NCBI RefSeq assembly: GCF_032884065.1
Contig: NC_088866.1
Location: 54,444,068-54,508,067 of the forward strand
DNA from: Artemia franciscana
Taxonomy: Eukaryota; Arthropoda; Branchiopoda; Anostraca; Artemiidae
Direction of reading: 5' to 3'
Length of the DNA stretch: 64,000 nt
Every line of letters starts with the position of its first letter. Position 1 is the first letter of the stretch. A program made the translations under genes and the position numbers. This document shows, in pieces, positions 1-22,865 of this stretch. The notes beneath the pieces are model-generated. The model was not told the DNA's origin, searched no databases, and saw only the letters and a list, made by a program, of their open reading frames with translations.

Positions 1-206
1 ATTGGTACGCCTATTTTTAGCTGTAGAATGTGTGGTGGAAACACTAGGAGATCCAGAGAATTTAAAAAATCTGATAGACAGTTAGCCGCTTCATTTGAAT
101 CCAGAACTGTGTCGACCGACTTATAAATGACTGCCTGGTCTTGAATCTTGGTCAGAATAATATTGTTGATATCGTGGACGTCTTTGTTCTTGGCTGCCAG
201 AATCGC
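1..206. repeat. Left arm of a 206-bp inverted repeat
   Basis: Bases 1-206 read in reverse complement match 2174-2379 without a gap as far as I can check by eye. The arm is part of the helicase fragment. It may continue past the window start, because helicase-like sequence continues beyond the right arm. Confidence 0.85.
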
Positions 207-1450
207 TCGTTCACTTACCCATGTATGATTTTTATAATTGGTTAGAATATTCAGAAATACCTATTCAACAAATTATTTTTTGACGTCACTAAATTACAGA
301 AATCAAGAGGCAGTTGCATACGTCCTGAAATTGAGTCAACTGGGAACACTCCGTTTCCAATTGTCCGCAATTGATCTAAAAATGTTTCAACAGAGTGAAC
401 GTTTTGCAAGCGAACACTCATATTTATAGTTAATTTTAATGTATTCACGTGTGCCCATAAATAAGAATTTTCAGGCAAGCATTTATTTCATCCGCAGGTG
501 TTGATCTAGGAATAATAGGTAATGTTTGCCTGAAATCTCCCGAAAGTAATATTAATGTGCTGCCAAAGGGTTTAGATTTTCCGCACAGATCTTGCAATGA
601 TCGCCTGGGAGCCTCGAACGATTTTTTGTGCGCCATTGTGCACTCGTCCCAAACAATAAGTTTGCATTACTGCAATACTTTACCCATCCCAGATGATTTG
701 GAAATGTTGCACATGGGAGTTTCTGTAGATTGCATAATCACAGGCAATTTCAAAGTGGAATGAGCTGTTCTCCCACCAACCAGCAACGTTGTCGCTGTTC
801 CGGACGATGCAAGGGCCAACGTTATGTCATTTTTGGATCGAATTGATGCCAGAAGAAATCTAATTAGACATTTCTTACCAGTGCCTCCGGGTGCAACCAA
901 GAAGTACATTTCTCCAACTTGGTTATCGACACAATGCATTATCTCATCATAAATGCCTTTTTGTTCAGACGTTAAATTATAAATATTTGTTTTTACATAC
1001 GACAATAGATAAATCATGTTTTAACTTTGTTTACGATCCAATTCTACACATGTAGAAATAGCAGCAGTATGATTAGGTGAAAGTATTCCCAAATGCTTGA
1101 GAAGTTTGTTTGCCACAGATAAGCAAAAATCTTCAATCATAACTAAAGTGCAGTTATAAATTTCTGTTGTAAAGTCCAAGGTCATATCTGCCCTCTCTAG
1201 CCATATTCGGTGGAGTATATCCTCGGCCATTTGTGATTTGTATTTCTCCCATAACTCTGTAGGAGATGAAGGAGAGCAAGTTCTTAATATGATTCCAAAC
1301 CATGCATTATTTGACCTGGAGTTGACGTTTCGCAGACGTCATTGATGCAATAATCCCAGTTTTGGTCGTTCTCCAATAAATTAAAAACTTGGCATGCACT
1401 ACGATAAGTGTCATGTATAGTCCCGTTCACAGTTCTCATCAAAGGACGTC
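1..1450 (-). pseudogene. Helitron PIF1-like helicase fragment, degenerate
   Basis: Minus-strand frames read as the helicase half of an arthropod Helitron RepHel protein. From high to low coordinates I see a pre-helicase segment (1230-1021), the P-loop region (1017-670), the Walker B-like stretch around DFRQTLPIIP (ORF 636-445), and a segment ending near IGVPIILL at the window edge. The P-loop reads APGGTGKK (about 871-888), with Lys where SF1 helicases have Thr/Ser. An in-frame TAA lies at 667-669 and the frame shifts near 478, so the copy is dead. The gene is cut by the window start. A functional protein would unwind DNA during rolling-circle transposition. Family assignment is firm; exact boundaries are not. 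Confidence 0.85.
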
Positions 1451-2156
1451 GGCCCGGGTACATTAACCAAAAGCAGGCAGAAAAAAAGCATTCATCTTGA
1501 TTGGAGTGAATGGTTTAGATTCTTCCTATCATGGTTTTTTTGAAGATGTTAGGTTGGCCGTAGACTGACTCACCCCGTTTTTGCCATTCAAATGATTTTT
1601 TATTAGCATTCTACGTGTAATACGTTAGGCACTTCAGAATACAGCATTTTTTTTTGCAAAAAAATAAATTTGACATAACGAAAGAAAGCAATTAACGTTG
1701 TATCCGGTGGATTCGGGGCTGTTTGATGGATTACATGTAAATCTATATAAATAAAAATGTACTGTCCGTCTGTCTGCCACTAAGTATGACGTCAATATAT
1801 AAATAAAAATAACTAAAAAAAATTAAAAGAATTAAAAGCTATCTTCTTTAAAAAAGACTGAAAAAAAGAAAAAAAACTAAAAGAAAACTAAGCAAGAGCT
1901 AAGAGCTCATATGCCACTTGCGACGAGGTTGGAAGAGCCAAGAGCTCAGATGAGAGGCTTAATGCCGGCCGGAATTTAAAGTAAGAGCTCTGAGTCACAA
2001 GTTCCTTCTAAATATCAAAATTCATTAAGATCCGATCACCCACTTGAAAGTTAAAAATACCTCAATTTGTCTAATTTTTCCTCTTCCTTCAGCCCCCCCC
2101 TAGATGGTCCAATCGGGGAAAATGAATTTATTCTGACCAAGGGCTGCGATGGCTGC
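1451..2156 (+). repeat. Helitron-derived non-coding DNA with a variant 5' end at 1742
   Basis: At 1742 a variant Helitron 5' end (TCTATATAAATAAAAATG) points right. It is followed by CTGTCTGTC, a TGACGTCA palindrome and a short A-rich CTAAAAA block, in the order seen in the better copies downstream. No 3' hairpin end follows, so this is a fragment. Bases 1451-1741 show nothing I recognise beyond possible decayed helicase sequence. Confidence 0.5.
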
Positions 2157-2452
2157 GATTGGATGCGATGGCTGCGATTCTGGCAGCCAAGAACAAAGAC
2201 GTCCACGATATCAACAATATTATTCTGACCAAGATTCAAGACCAGGCAGTCATTTATAAGTCGGTCGACACAGTTCTGGATTCAAATGAAGCGGCTAACT
2301 GTCTATCAGATTTTTTAAATTCTCTGGATCTCCTAGTGTTTCCACCACACATTCTACAGCTAAAAATAGGCGTACCAATAATACTGTTGCGAATTATTAA
2401 CCAACCAAAGCTTTGCAATTGCACGCAACTGTCAGTCAACACACAAACATGA
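2157..2452 (+). pseudogene. Inverted duplicate of a Helitron helicase fragment
   Basis: This plus-strand frame encodes the helicase stretch that runs from about NNIILTKIQDQAV to IGVPIILLR. It duplicates, in opposite orientation, the fragment at 1-206 (right arm 2174-2379). It is broken off after about 97 codons and has no partner domains. On the minus strand this block lies inside an element whose 5' end is at 2509, so it looks like helicase sequence carried in antisense. Confidence 0.8.
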
Positions 2453-4124
2453 CATTACCCGACAAACAGACCCACACACACACAGACAACTTATTTTTAT
2501 ATATATAGATTGTTCCGAGTTTTCATCCGTCACGATGTCTAAGATTGAAAAGGATAAAGTTCAACTGGATGCAAAGTCAATTTATGTTTTTAACGACGTA
2601 AAACTTGTGAATATACTACATTCTTCGCTGCCCCATTGTCTGTGCATATAAATAGATTGTCAGGTTTACCGACTCTTGAACATGCAACATATAATTGTCC
2701 ATGGGAAAAACAATCCATATTCAGATCTATACCTCATGATTCTAATGATTGCCCTTGAGCTTTGTTGATGGTGATTGCTAATCGAACATTGCCTGTGTCC
2801 CCGTCGTCATTTATATATTCCCCCTGTGCCCCCGGCGTCACCGTTTTAGTTGTGTCCCTGCGTCCCGGTCATCATTTATATTCCCTGTTTCCCGGTCGTC
2901 ATCCCGGTATACATTCGTTTTTGACTTGGTATATGATGAAATAAATTTTTAATTTTTTCCCTTTTTTTCTTTTTAGTTTTTTTTATTGGTTTTTACCTTT
3001 TTTTAGGTTTTTTAGTTTTTTTCTGTTTTCTTTTTATTTTTTTTGAAGTTTTTACCTTTTTAGTTTTTTTTATTTTTATTTATATTTTTTTAGTTTTCTT
3101 TTTCTCCTTTATTTTTCAGTTTTTTTTTCCATTTTTTAGTTTTTTTTCTTTTTTAGTTCTTTTAGTTTTTACCTTTTTTAGTTTTTTTTTAGTTTTTTTA
3201 GTTTTTTAGCTTTTTTAATTTTTTTTTATTAGTTTTTAGCTTATTTTATGCTTTTTCCTTTTTTTGGTTTTTTTTTTTTTAGTTTTTTACCTTTTTTTTA
3301 GTTTTTTTTAGTTTTTAAGCTTTTTTAGATTTTTTATTTTTTTTTCTTTTTAGTTTTTTTTTGTAGTTTTTACCTTCTTTAGATTTTTGCTTCTTTTATA
3401 TTAATGCTAAAGCCAATGTTCGAACCTGGAACCTCTTGAACCTAGAACCTGGAACATAACGCCTTATCAACTCAGCTACATCGGCTTGAATACATTCGTT
3501 TTTGAATTGGTATATGATGAAATAATTCAGGCGTCATATTATATGATGAAAAAATTTTTTAGTTTTTTTTCATTTTTTTCTTTTTAGTTTTTTTTATTGG
3601 TTTTTACCTTTTTTTTTAGCTTTTTTAGTTTTTTTTTTGTTTTTTCTTTTTAGTTTTTTTTGTAGTTTTTATCTTTTTTATTTTTTTTTATTTTTATTCA
3701 TTTTTTTTTTAGTTTTCTTTTTCTCTTTTATTTTTCATTTTTTTCCTTTTTTTTAGATTTTTTCTGTTTTAGTTTTAATTTTTTTTTAGTTTTTTTACCT
3801 TTTTTTAGTTTTTTTAATTTTTTAGTTTTTTAGCTTTTTTAGTTTTTTATTAGTTTTTAGTTTTTTTGTAGTTTGTCTTTTTTTAGTTTTTTCATTTTTT
3901 TTTAGTTTTTAGTTTTTTACCTTTTTTTAGTTTTTTTTTAGTTTTTTAGCTTTTTTAGTTTTTTTTTCTTTTTAGTTTTTTTTAGTTTTTACCTTTTTCA
4001 GTTTTTTTTCTTCTTTTGTATTAGTGTGAAATAATTCAGACGTCATATGCGGACAAACACGACGTCACTCGACAGACAGACAGACAGACATAACCCACAA
4101 ACAACTTATTTTTATATATATAGA
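2453..4124 (-). mobile_element. Non-autonomous Helitron copies, minus strand
   Basis: Two minus-strand 5' ends (reverse complement of TCTATATATATAAAAATAA) lie at 2509 and 4124. Leftwards from 4124 come a TGACGTC-rich segment, about 1 kb of T-rich TTTTTAG repeat (A-rich on the element strand), a short GACGACCGGGACACAGGGA-type block near 2800-2920, and the decayed helicase C-terminus (about 2590-2760). The usual 3' hairpins are missing. The T-rich blocks at 2950-3390 and 3540-4010 hold no gene; open frames in them come only from composition. Confidence 0.7.
3406..3485 (-). pseudogene. tRNA-like sequence (80 nt) inside a Helitron
   Basis: On the minus strand an 80-nt segment has a 7-nt acceptor-like pairing (GCCGATG with CTTTAGC, imperfect), a good Pol III A box (TAGCTGAGTTGATAAGGC) and a B-box-like GGTTCGAACAT inside a weak T arm. 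A second 80-nt copy is at 28416-28495, and half copies lie near 24975-25025 and 25148-25196, always in Helitron context. The mismatches argue against a working tRNA. It is better read as a tRNA pseudogene or SINE head carried by the elements. Confidence 0.6.
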
Positions 4125-4129
4125 TATAT

Positions 4130-4345
4130 ATATATATAGACAGACATAGATATGGACATATACATAGACATAGACATAACAGAGACATACACATAGTAAT
4201 AGACACAAACATAGACATAAACATCGATATTGACTTAGATATAGACTTAGATATAGACAAAAACACAGACACAGACAAAGACATGAACAAGGACACTGAT
4301 ATAGACATGGACATACACATGCACATACACATAGACTTAGAAACA
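4130..4345 (+). repeat. Degenerate GACATA short tandem repeat
   Basis: About 215 bp built from variants of a hexamer close to GACATA, following the Helitron 5' end at 4124. Long frames on the minus strand rich in Cys, Met, Leu and Ser come only from this repeat. Confidence 0.8.
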
Positions 4346-4487
4346 CACTTAAGCACATAAATAGAAAGAAGACCAAAACAATGACACAGACATTCACTTC
4401 CATTCACCATCATCATCAAATCACTAGGTTTTTATTTTCTTGCAGTCTAATCAGTAATTTTGCATACTGGTTAATTATATCTTCCAG

Positions 4488-4844
4488 CAACTTCCTGGAT
4501 CTTCCGCCTTTAAGCGAGCAGAGTCTGAATTGGACAAGAAATTCCAAATCCCAATTGGAATTTGTGACAAGTTTAGAAGACTTTGCGGTGAGTTGTTAGT
4601 AGTAGTAGTACTTGCCTGAAACTAGAGAGCGATTTTACATTTTCTTTATTCTAAAACTTGAATATAGCTTAAGATTTATGCTCAAAGTGTATGCTAAAAG
4701 TAAGCGAAATAATAAATAACTTGAAAGTAAAAACTAAACACTTTACAGATCCTCAAGAAGTTTGGCAGTCTTCCACGTTCAACAGAGCAATCCATTCAAA
4801 AGAAAATATATCGTACGTAGAAACAAAAGTTGGACAATATTTGT
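4488..4844 (+). CDS. Two putative exons of an unidentified gene
   Basis: A pyrimidine-rich acceptor (ATATCTTCCAG) precedes 4488. The frame is open from QLPGSSAFKRAESELD onward to 4587, where a good donor follows (GCG/GTGAGTT). A second acceptor (CTTTACAG, ending 4748) opens in the matching phase and continues DPQEVWQSSTFNRAIHS to a TGA at 4842-4844; a weaker donor inside it (GTACGTAG, 4817) could instead end the exon early. Phase agreement between the exons supports a real gene or a recent relic. I do not recognise the protein and see no earlier exon; Helitrons fill the upstream DNA. Confidence 0.4.
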
Positions 4845-7800
4845 GACTGGATGGGCCATGGAACCACTTTTGTTCCCTGATTTTAGAGATCCAAAATATC
4901 TTCATTATTCTGTTTTAAACAAATCGTACCATGGTTATGTTAATGCTATATGTTGAAGCCCTCCTCCCAAACAAAGGACTTTAGGTTACTCCAAAGATAA
5001 TATTAATTGAGGCTCAGCAGTGGTTGTATCGTTTTACTGTTAACGATAAATGCACAATCATACAAGAAATACAGCTCAGTATAATATGCTATGTTTCGAT
5101 GAATAACTTAGACCATGAAGAACAACGACATATATTTACCTTGCGACGGTGCAGTGGATAAGGCTGTGTCCTTTAAGTAGGGTTACACTGGTTCATCCCA
5201 TGCCGCGCAAGGAAGAAAGAGACGCATTTCAACATGCAGTTCGTTATCAACTTTCCAAACCCGTTTATAATTTTCGTCACAAAGCGGTATAAATTCTACC
5301 GTAAATTCTGAATATACCTCTGCGAATTTTAATAAAAATTCAAACGTGCTAATCGTGTTACAGAATACACTGTAATCGTTCGAACTTAAACCTTTGCACA
5401 AAATTTTAACCATGGTTTTCGCATGAACTGGACCTAAAATACAAAGCGCTGCGATGTTAATGTCAGCGAGATTAGTACTGTCTTTATTGTAAATGCAACT
5501 TATCGTTTGCTACTACAGTTTTAGAAGAAACACAGTTTAAAAAAATGATTCTATTATAAAAATAATTTATGTTAATTATAAAAGGTTTTAAATAAATCAA
5601 TATCTTCTCAAATGATTCATTAAACAGCTTTCTATGATGCTCCAATATCTCGCTAGCTGTGGGAAAAGACAAAGAGATGCTGTTCATGCAGAACACTGTA
5701 GTTTAAGCGAAGTTCCGCAAAGAGGGTTTTTGGACAAGGCGTTTGAGATAATGTACCTCTTGATTCGATCTGACTTTTTTTTAAGATTTATGGCCCATTC
5801 TATTTCTAAGTGTTGGAAATGATCGTCTCTCACTAGTTTGCAAGCTACGGCTGCAACCCAAAAAATATTAAAATTATAACTTAGACACCATAAATATTTT
5901 TACAATTTACATAATAATCCTTTAATTTATCATTGTCTGGTCAAAAGTTAAGTATATCTAGTATAAACTAGTGCATCATCTTGTATTATATTATATAATC
6001 TTTCGTAATTAACAAAAATAATTTTAAGAAGAGCACCATTTTTTTTTTACGAAAACTTAATTTTTCATTTTAAGAAATTGATGAATGGCATCATAATCAT
6101 ACGTTATAACAACATTGTGCCTAAAAGGATGTACAATATTACAATGTTAACTATGATGAAATTGGTCTGCCAGTGGTAGCTGAAAATCTAGTAAGAGACG
6201 ATCACGTCTTAAGAAATGCAAAATACCCGTAACTCCTAAAACTAGAGTCAGATCAAAAAATTATTATTGGAACCATCCTTTCCAAACCTTTTCAATATCC
6301 CTTTACATGTCTTTTGAAAAGAACCTACTCTTCTCGAATCGCAATAATATGTTTATGCTCTCACAACTATAACTTAAACTGCCAATATAGGGATGAGGAG
6401 GGGGATTATCTGACATCCCTTTTCGTTTTCTATTGTGGGGAAGTTATAGGAGGGTACATCTTTTATTGATGCTTCCTGGGAGATGTAAGAATTATTTTAG
6501 GTATTTCTGATAAGATTTTTCTTCTCTCCCTCATTAGAGTGGGCATTACCTTGTTTTATTAAATCACTCAGCTTAGACTTAAGAAATTATGCAAGTAAAA
6601 TGCTGATTTTGCCATTTTTTACAGGACAGATAAGTTCTATACCCTTATACCCTATGAGAGGTCAACCTTTCTCATATTCCTTCAGTTAGTGAAAAGATGT
6701 TAAATTCTCTTATTTCACTTTGTCTTAAATTGAGAAAAGTGACATGCCAAAACTGTCAAAACTTAAGTGCAGAATGCAAGCAAAAAAGTAAGCAATTAGA
6801 ATTTGAAAGGGGTTTTGTTTGTTACTTTTGAGCCTTTTTAATTCCTACGATATATTTAATATATTGTCTTACTGTGTCTCTAGATGACAATTGGAATTTT
6901 GGTTGCTTGTGCTATCGTCTTTGTTTTTAAAAGTCATTAGATTTATGCAGTCAATTACTTTGTTTATATATTTATTTTAGTTTCATGAACGGTTAATACA
7001 CAATTTGATATATTTGACTGTTGGAAACTAATAATGTTTCTCCTGGAAGTAGAATGTTGTAGTTTGTGATAAGCTGTAAGAAAGGTGAAATAGACTTTAA
7101 ATGAATCACATTCATCACCCATAGCCTGTGACAGAGAGTCTTAGCATAAGCCCTGCTAAGTATAACGCTTGAAATTAATGAAAAGTGCTCCAAAATTTGG
7201 AAATGCAGTCTCAAAACTTTTTTTTTAAGTATTTGACACTTTTAGCAGACACACTCCTTGCTCTTCACACTACTAACGTCTTGTAAATGTATTTATATAC
7301 AATAATTCATATATAATATAAATTATTTAGGTGTTTTAAAACAGAAATACTCTAAATTTAAGAACAAACAAAAGAATAAGAGGTCCCGAACTAAGCAATT
7401 AAGCGTACTTGAATTTGAACAACCTTCTGTTTAAAGTATCCATTTCACGAAAATATCTCGCTATGAAAACAAGACCATAAATAAATGTTTAATGTAACTA
7501 CTCCTTTTTCTAGATTTTAATTTTTTTTTATTGTAATTTTAATATTTAATACATGTTATATGAAAATAGGTAAGTGTTTGATGTATAATGCAGGGACAAG
7601 TATATTTGCTAATTTGCAAGATTTATTTAAATAAGCAGTTATTTTGATTTATTTACTGATCCACTATGAATCACTGAATAAAATTTGTGTGGGTATTCTT
7701 GAATACGGGTTTGAATTTCAAGAGGATAATTTGAATAGTTACTAACAGATTTCCAACATTGGACAAATTGTCCAAAGCTTTTCATCAGTCAGGGATTTCA

Positions 7801-8119
7801 TCTCATATGCTATTAACTCTAAGAAGTAATTAAGCTCCCTGTATTCCCATGGGGAGCCTAAAATATTTAAGGAAGGTGTCAGAATGCTCGTTTTGATATT
7901 TATAACTTGCTATCAAGAAGGATATGATAATATTTGCTTAAGAGCCGCTGAGTCCTGCACTTCTCCAATATTATACGAATGTGGGTGATTCGAAAGGCTG
8001 AGGAGTATTTGCTAAATATTTCCTAAGGTGTTTTCTAAGGGTAGTTATAGGTATTCTTTTGACTGAATATATATCATACAGTTCTGTGAAACCTGGTTTG
8101 ATTCTACTTTCTAGGGGTA
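4845..8119. other. Stretch without a recognised gene
   Basis: About 3.3 kb of AT-rich DNA. The short open frames here (for example minus 5183-5413 and minus 6993-7214) lack recognisable domains, splice context or partner exons. I see no RNA gene and no clear repeat. Confidence 0.6.
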
Positions 8120-8350
8120 AAATAAACGAAAGGTTGAAATGGCTAGGTCACCTTTTATAGATGAAGGACGGCAAATGATCAAAGATTGTACTTTTTCGTC
8201 ACCGTCCTGAGGCGGTAAAGCAGTTCGGCATCAAATGGAGTAGGGAGGGTTTGTAAGAATTTTGGTTAAAGAAATAGGAATTAAATGGGAGGAGTTAAGC
8301 AGTAAAGCTATGAATAGTCTTGGATGGAGGAGGATGTGTAGCACTACTGC
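8120..8350 (+). pseudogene. LINE C-terminal remnant
   Basis: Broken plus-strand frames keep the tail signature of an arthropod LINE ORF2: a segment like RLxxLGHLL followed by a MxDGR-like stretch, a GIKWEEL-like segment and a closing LGWRRM. In intact RTE-like or Jockey-like elements this follows the reverse transcriptase and precedes the stop. Stops and a frameshift interrupt it, and the polymerase itself is absent. Confidence 0.5.

Positions 8351-10899
<2,549 letters not shown>

Positions 10900-10987
<88 letters not shown>
10900..10987. repeat. (TA)n tract between two Helitron tails
   Basis: About 88 bp of TA lies between the CTAG of the plus element (10899) and the CTAG of the minus element (10988), so two 3' ends face each other. 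Confidence 0.95.
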
Positions 10988-14658
<3,671 letters not shown>

Positions 14659-15469
14659 TAGTTTTTTTTTTTACTTATGTCCTGGTTGTCATTTATACTC
14701 CCTGTGTCCCGGTGCTTTGTTGATTGCTAATCGAACATTCCTTTTGTCCTGGTCGCTTTCTCTTTGAGTGTTGTCATTTATTTTTTTCTTTTTTAGTTCT
14801 TTTAGTTTTTACCTTTTTTAGTTTTTTTTAGTTTTTTAGATGAAAATTTTTTTTAGTTTTTTCCTTTTTTTCTTTTTAGTTTTTTATTGGTTTTTACCTT
14901 TATTTTAGCTTATTTTTCAGTTTTTTCCTTTTTTTTAGTTTTTTTTTATTTTTTATTTTTTTTTAGTTTTTTACCTTTTTTTAGTTTTTTTAGTTTTTTT
15001 AGTTTTTAGCTTTTTTACTTTTTTTATTAGTTTTTAGTTTTTTTTGTAGTTTTTTGCCTTTTTTTAGTTTTTTCAGTTTTTTTTTTTAGTTTTTTATTAG
15101 TTTTTACCTTTATTTTAGCTTATTTTTCAGTTTTTTTCTTTTTTTTTAGTTTTTAGTTTTTTTAGTTTTTAGTTTTTTAGCTTTTTTATTTTTTTTATTA
15201 GTTTTTAGTTTTTTTTTGTAGTTTTTGCCTTTTTTTTAGTTTTTTTAGTTTTTTAGCTTTTTTATTAGTTTTTAGTTTTTTTTGTAGTTTTTGCCTTTTT
15301 TTATTTTTTTAGTTTTTTAGCTTTTTTATTTTTTTTATTAGTTTTTAGTTTTTTTTGTAGTTTTTGCCTTTTTTTGGTTTTTTCAGTTTTGACGTCACCT
15401 GATCCAGTTTTTTCAGGTGACGTCACCTGACCCATCCACAGACAGACAACTTATTTTTATATATATAGA
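14659..15469 (-). mobile_element. Partial Helitron copy (-), duplicate of its neighbour
   Basis: From about 14666 the sequence repeats the neighbouring element from about 13793 onward, through the T-rich block to a 5' end at 15469. It has no helicase C-terminus and no 3' hairpins. It reads as a tandem partial duplication of the 5' half of the element at 12764-14658. Confidence 0.75.
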
Positions 15470-15470
15470 T

Positions 15471-15512
<42 letters not shown>

Positions 15513-15841
15513 ATATATATAAAAATAAGTTGTATGTGTGTTATGTCTGTTACACTATGTCTGTTACGCCAGATTATATCTTCTATATATATAAAAATAA
15601 GTTGTATGTATTTTTGTGTTGAGTGTTTGCATATGACGTCTGAAAAAGAAAAAAGAAAAAGAAAACAAACTAAAATGTAAAAACTGGGAATTGCATAAAT
15701 ATTTCGAAATATTTTGACAATAGATTAAAGTATTTCGAAAACCTTGAAACAGATACTTAAAATTTCAACGTTTTTATAAATTGTTGAGCTTTAACAAGCT
15801 TGGCACGTGAAGATTTTTCCAACTGTCCATGTTATAGAATG
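15470..15841 (+). mobile_element. Helitron 5' ends in tandem (+)
   Basis: After a short TA tract, a 5' end starts at 15510 (TCTATATATATAAAAATAA) and a second, near-identical one at 15582, only 72 bp later. The second leads through an A-rich leader into the Rep N-terminal coding remnant, so this is the 5' part of a once autonomous element. An inverted copy of the leader lies at about 22290-22460 and again at 22640-22760. Confidence 0.75.
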
Positions 15842-16735
15842 TTACCAAAAAGCAAAACCAGGCTTGCGGTTCAAAGAGAAAGGGCCAGATTAGGAATGTG
15901 CAATTTAAGTCAACGAAGGTGTATCGAAGAACTACAAGAGCAACGCGAAACCAGACTTGCAGCTGAAAGAGAAAGGTAATAAGGAAGGTTTGTCGAGAAA
16001 TCACAAGAGCAACGTGAAAACAGGCTTGCGGCTTCAAGAGATAATGCCAGATTAGGAATGTGCAATTTACGTCAACAAAGGCGTGTCGAGGAACTACCAG
16101 AGCAACGCGAAACCAGACTTGCTGCTAAAAGAGAAAGTGTAAAAGAAGGCGTGTAGAGGAATCACAAGAGCAACGTGAAAACAGGCTTACGGCTTCAAGA
16201 GATAATGGCAAAAGAAACCGTGCCGAGGAATCACAGGAACAACGTGAAAATTATCGCATGGCATTCAGGTACAGCCCAGTCGATGATTGTAGTAGATGTG
16301 TTCAAATCCGGACTATGTCTAAAATTTGGCCCTACTGCAATGCCTTGACATTTAGTGGTGAAACAATGGGAATGTGTTGCGCCTCAGGAAAAGTTAAACT
16401 TCCTCAACTGGCTGCACCCCAGAGCCATTGAAGACTTCTAATGAAACGTCTATTGAAGACGTCAGAATCTAAGCGTTTTTGATCAAACATCAGAAAATAT
16501 AACTGATGTTTCCAAATGACGTCGTTTGGTGCCCAAAAGGAAAATCAAGATCAATTTATGCCTTCTTTCAAAGTAAGGGCAAATTTATCATAGAGCAGGG
16601 TCCCTTCTACCATTCTCAGGTGAGAATCATAAATTTTTACAACTGTACTTAATCAGTGATTGCAATTCTGAATTGAATGCTCGTTGCGAAATGTTTCTCG
16701 ACGTTGAAAGGACTATCGTTTCCGAATTGATGAAC
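15842..16735 (+). pseudogene. Helitron RepHel N-terminal region, degenerate
   Basis: The first part (about 15855-16260) is a run of coding repeats of roughly 69 or 93 nt giving Arg/Glu-rich segments such as RRVEESQEQREN alternating with RLAASRDNARLGMCN. Then comes a zinc-finger-like stretch (about 16270-16410): CSRC, WPYC, and MGMCCASGKVKLP, the signature preceding the Helitron_like_N domain in arthropod elements. After stops and frameshifts, traces such as ELNARCEMF and ERTIVSEL (about 16670-16730) belong to the next part of Rep. The catalytic HUH and two-Tyr motifs are not present. Pseudogene because of several stops. Confidence 0.8.
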
Positions 16736-16740
16736 TCATA

Positions 16741-17156
16741 AGACCAAGCATAAGCCCATACTCTGCACCCGTTATATTCTTGCCAAAGAAAAATAATGAC
16801 CTTAGACTTGTAGTAGATTATAGAGCCCTAAATAAACAGGTAGTCAGTGACAAATTTCCCCTGCCTAGAATAGATGAAATTTTAGATTCAATATCAAATA
16901 AAAATAATATATTTACTTTCCCGGATTTTTATACAAGGCTATCATCAAGTAAAAATAGCAGAAGAAGATGTTTACAAAACTGCGTTTTCTACGACAGAAT
17001 GTGGCTCTTATGAATACTTAAGAGTACCATTTGGACTAAAAACTAGTTCAAGTGCATTGTGTAGGCCCCTACTTCATTTAATAAAAGGTATAAATAAATC
17101 ATTCACTTTGTGGATGACGTCATAGCAATGGACAAAGGTCCAGAAGACCATTTAGT
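16741..17156 (+). pseudogene. Ty3/gypsy reverse transcriptase fragment
   Basis: The frame opens with SAPVIFLPKKNNDLRLVVDY, then ALNKQ and FPLPRIDEIL, typical of RT domains 1-3 of Ty3/gypsy elements. A frameshift after FTFPD moves the rest (ECGSYEYLRVPFGL, then VDDVIAM for the catalytic xxDD box) into other frames. It is truncated by the N gap. No protease, RNase H, integrase or LTR is visible. It starts only a few bases after the Helitron Rep trace, so it is nested in, or was captured by, the Helitron. Confidence 0.8.
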
Positions 17157-17256
17157 NNNNNNNNNNNNNNNNNNNNNNNNNNNNNNNNNNNNNNNNNNNN
17201 NNNNNNNNNNNNNNNNNNNNNNNNNNNNNNNNNNNNNNNNNNNNNNNNNNNNNNNN
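17157..17256. other. Assembly gap (100 N)
   Basis: Exactly 100 N, the usual placeholder for a gap of unknown size. The Ty3/gypsy fragment ends at its left edge and a minus-strand Helitron 3' end begins at its right edge, so true distance and order across it are uncertain. Confidence 0.98.
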
Positions 17257-22187
<4,931 letters not shown>

Positions 22188-22766
22188 TAGATTTTTATAT
22201 ATATAGATACAGTTTCTTCTTTAGTTTTTTTTCTTTTTTAGTTTTTTCTTTTTTTAGTTTCTTCTTTTTATTGATTTGTTTTCTTCAATTTCTCAATGTT
22301 CATTCTAACATTGACACTTGGAAAAATCTTTACGTGCCAAGCATGCTAAAGCTCCAACAATTTAAATTAAACCTCAAATTTGGGGTATCTGTTTTAAGGT
22401 TTTCGAATTACTTTAATCTATTGTCAAAATATATTGAAATATTTGTGCAATTCCCAGTTTTTTTTTAGTTTTTTCTTTTTTTAGTTTTTAGCTTTTTTAG
22501 TTTTTTTTTAGTTTTTTATCTTTTTTATTTTTTTACGTTTTTTCTTTTTAGGTTTTTTCTTTTTTTAATTTTTTTTAATTTTTAATTTTTTTTTTTTAGT
22601 TTTTTCTCTTAGTTTTTTTTTAGTTTTTTACCATTTTTCTTTTTCGAATTACTTTAATCTATTGTCAAAATATTTCGAAATATTTATGCAATTTCCAGTT
22701 TTTACATTCTAGTTTGTTTTCTTTTATATATATAGAAGATATAATCTGGCGTAACAGACAGACAAC

Positions 22767-22864
<98 letters not shown>

Positions 22865-22865
22865 A
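22188..22865 (-). mobile_element. Helitron 5' leader fragments (-) and (TA)n
   Basis: Two stretches (about 22290-22460 and 22640-22760) are inverted copies of the leader at 15680-15850, separated by T-rich repeat. A 5' end near 22775 merges with a TA tract (22776-22862). No gene. Confidence 0.65.
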
